Assembly (NCBI GenBank): GCA_001584585.1
Contig: LSYV01000061.1
Span: 496,781-512,421, forward strand
Length of the DNA: 15,641 bases
From: Gonium pectorale
Lineage: Eukaryota > Chlorophyta > Chlorophyceae > Chlamydomonadales > Volvocaceae
Direction of reading: 5' to 3'
This document shows, one piece after another, positions 1 to 8,800 of this stretch. The notes under the pieces were generated by a model. That model saw only the letters and a list, made by a program, of their open reading frames with translations, made no database searches and was not told where the DNA came from. The first letter of the stretch is position 1; each line of letters opens with the position of its first letter. Both the position numbers and the translations under genes were made by a program.

Positions 1-401
1 AGGGGGGGGGCGCAGACGTAGCGGCCCGTGCCGCGGCACCCGCAGCCGCAGCGGCAGCGGTGTAGGATCGAAAGCTGTTGCCCCGTGTTGTCGTTGCGCT
101 AGTGCAGCAACGTGGAACACGGGGAGGTCCTTTCCAGCGGGAACCCCGGGCCGCCACTTCATACACCGGCTCAGTCCAGTCCAGTCCAGTGCTGACAGGC
201 CCCGCAATGTACGGCACACGTGTCCGCCCGTGTCGTATGCGTCGTTTCATTTCCGCACGTGCTGCCCTGTAAACCCCCCCTCCCCGCCATGGCAGCGCCC
301 CGCCCCCCCTCCCTATCATGCAGCGTCACGTAACGCGCCCACCTGCCGCCCAGACCCCCAAAGCTCCCCATTCAGCCCAGCCCCCCCATCCGTCCACCCA
401 C
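1..401. other. Probable intron and unresolved exon of the INSIG-like gene
   Basis: The stretch follows the GT donor at 401-400 of the INSIG-like gene on the minus strand, so it should be intron and perhaps the next exon. On the minus strand, 60 to 1 reads as Ala-rich in one frame, but that frame does not match the phase-1 end of the previous exon. I therefore do not call an exon. A short pentanucleotide repeat lies at 172-190. Confidence 0.4.
172..190. repeat. Short tandem repeat of CAGTC
   Basis: Three full copies of the five-base unit CAGTC followed by a partial CAGT. It sits in the presumed intron of the INSIG-like gene. It could be length-variable between isolates, but it is short. Confidence 0.8.
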
Positions 402-1592
402 CCATGATGGGGTGCAGGCTGCCCAGCACCATGTAGAAGGCCGCCAGCAGGGGCGGCACCAGCAGCGACGTTCGGAGGCCGCCCAGTACGAGCGGGGCCA
501 CGTCGTACACCTGCCCCGGTGTCGGGAGGCCGGTGGGGCGGGGACGGGGGCGGGCAAAGCAGCACACATTTTCGGCGCTGGTAGCACTCGCGGGCACACA
601 CCGGGAATCCATACGCACCGACTGCTCAGGTTGCGGTGGCGGTGGCGGGGTCCAGCTACCAGTAGGTGGGGAAGGAGGAGCGTCCGGACTTTGATGGACT
701 TCAAGACGGGGAGGCCCGACTGCCCGACACCCCAACCCTCCATCCCCGCGTTGGATCTCGTTAGCGATTTGAATTCCGTCTGCACCGCCTGGATCCCGTG
801 CCTGACCTGCAGCCCCACGCGCGAGTGGATGCCGTCCAGCAGCGTCCCCGTGGTGGCCCCGCTGTTGGCCAGGGTGCCCAGGAAGGCGGCCCACTCGGGC
901 GACCCGGCCAGCGCGCGGGCGGCCAGGCTGGGCGGAGCCGACGGAGGCGGGGCGGGCGCAGAGGGCGAGGGGCCGTCTGGCGGGGAGTCAGGGAGGTTGG
1001 GGGCAGTCAGGGAGGGAGGGAGGAAGCGGGGTGGGGAGGGTGAGGGGCGAGGGTGAGGTCGAGCGAGGGGATAGTAGGTGGAGGTGAGTGCGGAGGGGGG
1101 TGGGGCTGTGACGGAGGCAGGACCGGCCCAGGACTGGAATTGGGCGATACGGAGAGAGAGGGGCTTCAAGGGGGGGGGGACGGGCTATCGCACATGGGGC
1201 TGTTGGCAAGACGGGTCTCATGGGCGCCGAGTGAAGGGCCAGCGGGGCGCTCTCATATGAGGTGGCCCCTGGGCTTGTGAGCACCTGCGACGACCGGCCT
1301 GACCCCCCCTTCCTCGGCTCCCCTCCTCCCACGCCTCCTCCACTACAGCCGGTTCCACGCCCACTCCGCGCGGGGAGTCAGGCAATGAGTCCCCCAACCC
1401 CCCGAGGGTGTGCAGCGCGGGGGCGGGGGGGGGGGGCGTGTCCTCCGACGAGTCCTTTATCGCCCATGTACGCACCATCCTGTTGCGCTTTTGCGATAAA
1501 CGCGAGCCTGAAGTGCCCACTGCGCTGCGAAGCTGGTTGGAAAGGCCGGATGCGAGCCGGATGTGGGCGGTTTGCGAGCAGCGAGCGCGCAC
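402..1592 (-). CDS. INSIG-like putative plastid membrane protein, 5' part (3' end outside or unresolved)
   Basis: Reconstructed minus-strand exons are 1592-1285, 927-807 and 510-402 (introns 357 and 296 bases). Phases agree at both junctions (2, then 0), and exon 3 ends in phase 1 at a GTGGGT donor. The readable protein is about 179 residues. It opens with an Arg/Ser/Thr-rich segment with few acids (start MRARCSQTAHIRLASG), as expected of a plastid transit peptide, followed by a Pro/Gly/Glu-rich linker ending near VVEEAWEEG. Then comes a conserved-looking core with TLLDGIHSRVGLQ (residues about 131-143), a GGLRTS turn and the hydrophobic VPPLLAAFYMVLGSLHP (about 161-177). That last segment resembles the WVPP...G...YP pattern of insulin-induced (INSIG, PF07281) proteins, some of which occur in plants and algae. 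Function is unknown; membrane residence is inferred. The first intron is the weakest call (donor 1284, acceptor 928). A run of 12 G at 1425-1436 encodes prolines and could hide a sequencing indel. Confidence 0.6.
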
Positions 1593-2379
1593 CGCACTCC
1601 ACAGCGCCTCCTTTGCATGCCATTTTCACGCGGCACAAACTAAGCCTAACGTGAACGTAGGGTCACTCCGGACCCAGCGGTCACCGTGTGTTCAGTCGAT
1701 GTCTTGTGCTATCAGTATACTGCGCTGTGTCCTGAGCGCCCGTGGTACCCGGATAGTGCGGATGCGCAGCTGAGTACATGTGAAACCCAGATCGGTTCGG
1801 ATCCGACTGTGGTGTGGATCTTGGGTTTCGGGCGTCGCCATGGCCTCGTAAGGACCAATCCCAACCCCACCCGCCGCGAAACGCGGCACATCGCTCGAGC
1901 CACCATCCCAAAATGTCGTGCGGCACGCGGCCGCAAGGCGGTATCCATGTGGAGACTATGCGTGGAGACGTTCAGAGGCACCGTGATGTACACACCTGCC
2001 TTCCAACGCGCCCGCACCGCTGGGAACGTCGCGCCTCTGGGGTGACTATGACCGTAGAGGCGGGCTCCCTCTTCCTCTGCGGGTTCTATGTCTTTCACAC
2101 ACAGTCTGACTGCCGGGCTGTATGGGGTGTGCAGGGAGAGCATGAGCACTCTGCGTGCCCCAGGACCACCCTCGGAATACACCCTCCTTGGCAAGCCGAG
2201 TTAGCCGACGCCGCCCGAGGCCCGAGGCCCGACATGACAGTATGCATCACACAGCCGAGAGCCGACAGACCAAAAGGAAGGCCCAGCGCCGTCGGCGCTG
2301 TCCTGCCATTCGACCGACCGGCAGATGCCAGCCATGGGACCCGCTGGGCCGGCACGTCAAGGGGACTCAACCCGTCACA

Positions 2380-2986
2380 CCCACAAAGCCCTGCAGCGAG
2401 TTGTGGCCCGGTCCCGGGGGCGCCACAGACCCCAGGATCGCAGGGACTGCAGACCCAGACCACCCGTATCGCAGCCACATGCCGCAGGGCGGTGCCTCAA
2501 AAGCAGCTTGAATTGATCGAGCGCTACGGCATGGGCTCGGCAGTCCGCACCATGGCCCCCGCACCACACCTCCGGCTCCAATCACGCAGCAGCCCCCATC
2601 CTCGTCGTGCGGATACCGTACCTTCCTGACCCAGCTTTTTGGGCCCCAAAAACCTGCCCGGGGCCCCGACTCCTCTTGCGGAGGCACTCACAGGCGGCAT
2701 CCATACGGTACTACTCCGGCACCTCAAGAGTGCAAGGCTGGCCGATAAAGGGAGATCCTCCCGCCATATCTGCTCCGCTGCAAGGCGGCAGCACTCCACA
2801 AGGAGAGTTCCCATTGCCCGCTCCAGGCTACTCGGAAGCCCCTCAACCGCCTCCCCACCGGAACAGAGCCCGGGCCCGACCACAGCCACGGGCCAAGGGG
2901 CGGCGCCATTACAAGGAACAGCTCCGTCGCAGCCACCTCCCTTTCCTTTTGAACCAATCTACCTTCCGGTGCCTCATCCCAGGTGA
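2380..2986 (+). pseudogene. Possible decayed or unresolved Pro/Gln-rich coding sequence
   Basis: The plus strand gives Pro/Gln/Gly-rich peptides in successive frames: PVPGAPQTPGSQGLQTQTT near 2420-2475, TTPPAPITQQPPSSS near 2560-2610, PLQGGSTPQGEFPLPAPG near 2780-2835, and GTAPSQPPPFPFEPIYLP near 2917-2972. The last run ends at AG followed by GTGAGG (about 2981), a good splice-donor shape. Changing frames without clean introns suggests an ORF broken by indels, for instance a transposon gag-like or low-complexity protein relic. It could also be chance in Pro-codon-rich DNA. No family domain is recognisable. Confidence 0.25.
2909..2913 (-). terminator. Candidate TGTAA polyadenylation signal of the MORN gene
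   Basis: TGTAA on the minus strand, about 306 bases beyond the MORN stop codon. TGTAA is the usual polyadenylation signal of chlorophyte nuclear genes. A five-base motif is common by chance, so this is only a candidate. Confidence 0.3.
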
Positions 2987-3218
2987 GGCCGAGGCTCCCC
3001 GACGGCCCGGTGTGCCGAATTGCCGCTGGGCTGCGGCTCCATCCGCAGCCCCATCCTCCGCCAACCTCCCTTCCAAGGCCTGCGGCCCCGCCTCAGCTGG
3101 GCCAGGGCCCAGACCCCCCGCCCCGCCCCGCTGCCGCCCCGCCCACGGGCCGAGCGACGCCTGGCGCTGGCGCCTGGCGAGCTGGGGTGCCTGCCAAGCC
3201 GGCGCGCGCGCAGCCGCC

Positions 3219-5080
3219 TCACACCAGAGCCGTCAGGCCGGGCCCGCTGCCGTTGAAGAACTGCCCCTCCCACTTGTGCCCCGACGCGTCCACGTACACT
3301 CCCAGCCCGTGCATACGGTTGTCCACCCACTGGCCCTCGTAGCGCCGGCCGTCGGGCCATGAATAGGTGCCCTGAGGGTGCGGGTCGCGCGGGGGTGGGG
3401 CGATGATGAGGAGGGTGTGTGCCGGTTCGGTGGGGGTGGGGTCAGAAGAACAGGTGTTGGGGGAAGGGCGAGGCGAGGCGGGGCGGGGCCGCCAGAGGAT
3501 GAAGACAAAGTACCGGTAGCAGCCATTCGAGCGTGGCGAGAACCCGCTGGTGGCTCAGGGCTACAGCCCGCCTGCGGCCGCGTGCTCAACGCCCCGGGCC
3601 CGCATTCGGCGTGGGGAACGGGGCAAGAGGAGGATCCGCGGACTCACTTCTCGCCCTTGCCCAAGACCAGGGCGCCCGCATCCGCCGTGGCCACACCCCG
3701 GGACCCTTGACCTCTCCAGCCCCTTGCCGGCCCCTTGCCCCAGCCCGGCGCCGGCGTCTCGAACGAACTTCTGTTAAGCCCTTTCCCCACCCCAACCCCA
3801 GCCCCGGCCCCAAACTGCTCGCAAGCGGGCGCCCCGTGCTCATCCAGAATCTGCTGCGCGGCTCCAAACACCTGACCCAGCCTGCCCCTCTCCCCAGCCC
3901 CTTGCTCCACGCCCCTGGCACCGGCCGCCCTGCACTCACACCCCCGTGGTGCCCCCCACGGTAACACATCGTTCTTGCCGCCGCCCGCGCCCCGGGGGCC
4001 CTGCCCTGGCGCCGGTCCCTACCTCCGCACAGGTAGGTCCTGCCCGCCCTCAGCCTCACACCCGACTGCCCCGCCCGCCCTTCACGGTCCCTGCCCCTGC
4101 CCACGGTGCCCGCCCCTGCCCTTCCTGCCGCGCGGAGGCACGGCTGCCCCGCCGTATTTGCGATACAGCCTGCGGTCCAGCCCCCGCCTCCCACTGGCTC
4201 CCACTGCCCCGCCTCCCGGCGCCCGCCGCCCCCTCACCTTCCCGTGGTACTTGCCCTCCTTCCACTCCCCGCTGTACTGCGCCCCACTGGCGTACGTGAA
4301 GGTGCCGGTGCCCGTGATCACATCGTTCACAAACTCGCCGTCGTACACGTAGTCGCCCTCCCGGTACACGCCTGCGGTACGTGCGGGATGGGGGAGAGGT
4401 TCAGGAGAGGCCTCGAGCTGAGGCGCCATATGAAAGAGGGACGCCGGGCGCAGAGCACACAGCAAGCATGATATCATAATGTGAGGTGCTAGGGTCGGGA
4501 GGTCGGTCCTGCTGGCATGTTCCCAAGGAGTACTGGGTGGAGGGGACCCGTTTATGCGGCCGCGCCGTCGCAAGACGTAGACCCAGGAGGCTTGACGGTA
4601 TGTAGTTGAAGTGTCATCATAGGAGATGTTGGTGTGTGCATGGGACGCGATTTGCCGAGCTCCCACCATTGCCACCCGCAGCCGCACCTTTCCCGTGGCG
4701 CACACGCTTCGGGGGCTCCGGCGGGGGCGGGGGCGGCTCGTCCTTTGCTTTCTTCTTTTTGGCCTCCTTTGGGTCCTCCGCCGCTGGGGGTGCTGGGGGG
4801 TTTAGCAGCTTCCATTGCCCCTCATAGGTCGCTCCTGACGGATAGTAGAATTTGCCGGTCCCCTCTGTCTCTACGGGCCCTTTCCCCTGCGGGAGTTGTA
4901 AGAGGGCCGAAGGTGCTTTCGCGGGTCGCTGGACCGCACTTGCAGACGACCAATAACACGCAATTGCCAGACCACACGAGCCATTTGCGCACACGCTCCG
5001 TTCAAAGTCATGGCCTGTATCGACCAAGAAGCCGACGCCTCCAAGGTACTCAATGCCTTGTTCCTCACCGCTTCTGTCAT
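3219..5080 (-). CDS. MORN-repeat protein, 165 aa, four exons
   Basis: Exons on the minus strand are 5080-5069, 4886-4688, 4371-4238 and 3371-3219 (TGA at 3221-3219). The phases at the three junctions (0, 1, 0) match, and every intron has GT-AG ends. The protein has about five MORN motifs of the form G-x-G-x-(Y/F)-x-x-x-(D/S)-G-x-x-Y-x-G-x-(W/F): near residues 12-29 (GKFYYPSGATYEGQW), 68-85, 91-107, 113-130 (GTYSWPDGRRYEGQW) and 135-152. A charged insert at about 30-66, with a Lys run and six consecutive Pro, separates the first motif from the rest. MORN repeats mediate membrane-lipid or protein contacts, and small MORN proteins are common in cilia and at the cell cortex; a ciliary role here is inference only. 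The joins RHGKG|VYREG and KYHGK|GTYSW restore perfect repeats across introns, which strongly supports exons 2-4. The four-codon exon 1 (MTEA before GTGAGG) is less certain. An alternative start is reading through from 5171. Confidence 0.8.
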
Positions 5081-5811
5081 TGTCCGCTAGTTCCCAGCGC
5101 TCCACAACCAAGTAGGTGACTGTTGATCGAAGCAGGTCACGTCCGTTGAGGGCGATGGAGAACGCTGACAACGGCTACAAATTGCCTTCTCGAGAGCTCT
5201 CGTTACAGTATCGAAGTTGGTATACACAAGCACAGTGGAAACGTCAATCGGGGTCCAACACGAGTCAGGTCTACGTTCCTTGGAAGCACTCTCGTTGCGA
5301 GAACAGCCCTATCTTCAGGTACAGTGTACTATCGCTCATTGAACACCCTTCACTTCGCAATGAAAGCAAAATGTCGCTCAGCGTGTACGGCGGGGTACCA
5401 CACGACCATACACATGCACGGAGTGCCCCGCACCCCACGGTCCGGTATACACAGTCCCCGCACCATGCCACATCCCTGTAACATACAACATCGCTACCGC
5501 CGAGCTGAGGGTCTTGCATATGCTGCACATGCTCCCGCTCTCCGTCCTCGTGCCGGACCCAGACGGTTGCCACACGAACGCCTGCATCCGGCCTTGTGGC
5601 CGATACGCCGATACGCCGATCCGAAACGCTGCGTTGTTGCCTACTTCCCCTCTACGGCCCTCCCCAACGCCTCAAGACTCCGCGCACTCTCGACCCCACG
5701 CGCTACCTGCATACCCCACTGCCGTACTGCTCTGCACGGACACAGTCAAATAACGCACCACCAGGCACACCCACACTCACGCCAGCCGTCCCGCTCGCTC
5801 CACCGCTGCCT
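5081..5811. other. Intergenic: MORN promoter and ALB3 3' UTR
   Basis: Both flanking genes are on the minus strand, so this 731-base gap should carry the ALB3 3' UTR and the MORN promoter. A TGTAA on the minus strand at 5207-5203 is the only such motif I found between the ALB3 stop and the MORN start. It lies about 605 bases past the stop. The short repeat GATACGCC occurs twice in tandem near 5602-5618. Composition is less GC-rich than the exons, and no frame gives a recognisable protein. Confidence 0.5.
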
Positions 5812-8800
5812 TTAGGCCGACCCACTGCCGTTGCCGTTCTCCGACGCGCCGTCTTGGCTGCTCGCCCCGACCTGCGCCCGCACCGGCTCCGCAACCGACG
5901 CCGCCTTGGCCGCCGCCTCGCGCGCCCGGAGCGCCCGGAACTTCTCGCCCTTGCGGCCTGACCCGCCGTTCGCGCTGCCGTTGCCGTTCGACCCGCTGGT
6001 GGACACCACCTCAACCTCCACGTCCTCAATCTCGTCGCCGTCGTCGTTCCGCCGCTTCTTGCGGGAGCCCAGCTCCTTGCCTGCGCCGGGTCCAGTGTGT
6101 GGGTGTGGGTGGTACATTCAGAAGCAGCAAGTCGCAAAACACCACAAGACCGCAACAAGCGTTAAAATCTCGGTCGCCTGGGCTCCGTGTGTAGGTACCC
6201 ACCCACACGCCCACCCCACTCCCCAGTCCGCGCATGCCATACGCCTCCGTCACCAGCTCCATGCCGCTCCGGCAGGTCCCCATCGGGGGCCGCATAGCTC
6301 ACCTGTAACCTTCTTTACCCGCTCCTCCTTGGGCTTCACGACGGGCATGTTCGAGGTGGAGGCCACGGGGGCCTTGATGGCCTCGGGGATGTTAACCTGG
6401 CACCGGGGAGGTACGGGGCATTGACGGGTTAGCAGCGGGCAAAGCCAGTGGGCGAATGCCACAGGCGAAGGCAGCGGTAGCTGAAACGGCGCCATGACTT
6501 GTTCACCAGCACCCTTGCCCTGACCAGGGAGAACCGCAAGGAATGGTGCCCGGTGGCTAAGTGAAATTATGTGGGATGCTACAGGAGCACTAGGCCAAAA
6601 CCGCAGGCGTCTACCTTGACGGTCGCCTTGAGGTACAGCTGCTGCCCGGTGGAGAGCAGGTTGTTGATGAACCAGTACAGGGTCAGGCCCGAGGGCACGT
6701 TGAGCGAGAACCAGCCTGCGGGGACATTTTGGGTGCGCGGCGGGGCAGGGCTCTTCAGGGCACAGGGGTTGCAGAGAGAAGGGCCAAGCCATGGACAAGT
6801 TCCCGTGCCTCAGTGTGACAACACAAATTCAGAACTGGACATCCCCGCGGTTCCAGGCCGCGTGCAGGCCTGTAGGCGCACTGCGCGGTCCCACGAGGTC
6901 AACGCCTTCGCCAACGCAGCAGCGCCGGGTCAGCTCTGCCTCAGTTCAATACCTACAAAGCAATACACGGCTAAGCTGCACGAGACGTACGGCCCCAAAC
7001 ACGAAACCAGCGCCTGCGGCGCAAGTTACCGTGCTGTCCGACCGCCTGCGCCCTGCCTAACGAGCCAATCGCAGGTGTCTGGTCGCCCCTGCCTTTTCAA
7101 CCGGCACCCCCTTCAAAGCTTCACGCCATGGAACTGCCCACCAATTGCGCCATGGCAACCGCTAGCGCCCTCCGCCCACAGGCGCATGCAATTCACCCTC
7201 CCATATTCAATTTGCCTCATCTTCTCAGGTCTGTCCCAATCCCTATGCTACCCAACCACCCAGCAACAACCGAGCTGTCCAGGGCCGACGCCAGGACCCT
7301 GCTGCCAGCCACCACCACCGCGGGGGTACCAGCGGGCACGACGAAGAGAGGCACCCAGCGATGTAGGCATGTAGCCCGCTCCCCGGGATAACACAACGAA
7401 TGCGCCGCGGCACGGTCGCAGCTCAGCGGGGGTTCGGAAGCAGCCGCAGCGGCACTCTCGACGCCCATCGTACCGCTCATACGCCCGCCTGCCCGCCCGC
7501 CTCCTCCGTACCAGGTGAAGGGAGCACACCACGCAGGGCGCCGCAGCCACGACCCCTCCGCTGGGCGCATGACCCGACGGCATCATGGTCGTAGCAGCGT
7601 CGCGACCGGCTGCCTTCGTCGAGACGTGCAATGCCGCCATGCCCGTCCCCCTATCCAATGCGGCGCCTGCCCGTATCCTTCCGCTGCGGTCCATCTCCCG
7701 CCGGTACCACACGCATACCCGGAATCCTCCTAACCCTCCAACCTTCGATGGCCCACGCACAGGGATGCGCCTCACCCGCCCCACTCGCCTCTTCCCCTTC
7801 GACTCCGCACGACAAGGACCTTGCGTGTTCTCTCGCACAGACCATTCGCACGGTTGCACTGCCCCACTGTCGCTCCCGCTTCCGCACCGTCGCCCCCCCC
7901 CTGAGCCAACCGTACTCAACCGCACCCCTCCCCGTTCCCCCGGCCCGTCCCGCGCGTCACCCCCCCCCCACCCTCTTTTCCCCGCCCAGTCCCCTGCCAT
8001 CAGCGCGCCCCCCCGAGGCCTCACCGATCATGAGCGGCAGGAACTTGAGGATCGCCTGTGCCTGCTGCTGGCTGGGGTCGGTGTTCTGCTGCTGCGTGCT
8101 GATGATCTTCTGGCTGATGTACTGCGAGGCCACCAGCAGCACCGGCATCACCAGGTACGCGCCCGCGTTGGCCCAGCCCACCGGCGGCGCGCCGTCCTGC
8201 AGCGGGAACAGCCACTCCAGGCCGCCACCCTGGGGGGCGCGGGTTGGGGTGCGAGATGGGGGGGCCCAGTGAGCGTAGGAGGCAAGGGCCATTGCGGCGA
8301 AAATGCACAGGAGAGGGAGGCAAGGCGCCGCTCCCAGGGGGAGACAATACCAACTTCCGAGGTCGCCATGGGCGGGCCCCGGCTGCCCGAGCTACCCGAT
8401 TGCCGCGCGAGCGTTGTTCAGGGTTTCATCAGGCACTGGGGGCGGTGCGGCGGCAGCTCAACGCGGCTCCCACCACGAAGCCATGCCTGGGCGCTGCCGA
8501 TCTCGAAGCTGCCCAAGGCGGAAGGGAGAGAGGTGTGCAGTATCACCTGCCCAATGTTGGTCGCTGGCGGTCCATCACAGCCTCGCCAAACAAGACCCCC
8601 ACCGTACCCAGTCCGACGGCGTGCGGCTGCCCACTGCTGCCCAGGCCGGTCCAGGTCCATACCGGCCAACCTGCATCCGCACCGCCATCGCCCGGAACTC
8701 TCCATCGACTCCCGCTGAAGTTCCCCGTCCCACGTCGCTGGACAAACCCCCCTGCCTTCTGGCCACGGCGGCTGTCACGGCTTGGAAGGAAGGATACTGC

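Larger units (their letters stand above)
1593..3218. other. Intergenic region without a firm gene; Pro/Gln-rich patch inside
   Basis: This lies upstream of the INSIG-like start codon and downstream of the MORN gene stop, so it should hold the promoter of the former and the 3' UTR of the latter. A TGTAA on the minus strand at 2913-2909, about 306 bases past the MORN stop, could be that gene's algal polyadenylation signal. The left part (about 1640-2380) shows no family-like protein in any frame. Between about 2380 and 2986 the plus strand is rich in Pro, Gln and Gly codons, but the coding-like reading jumps between three frames. I make no gene call for it. Confidence 0.5.

Noticed and set aside
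1..60. Ala-rich minus-strand reading at the left edge as exon 4 of the INSIG-like gene
   Set aside because: The Ala-rich frame does not match the phase-1 end of exon 3, and the window ends within it.
1785..1815. TCGGTTCGGATCCGA hairpin resembling a tRNA T-arm
   Set aside because: No matching acceptor, D or anticodon arms could be found around it.
1814..2629. 271-codon plus-strand open frame
   Set aside because: The sequence before about 2380 has no coding-like features. Only the Pro/Gln-rich end is interesting, and it is reported separately.
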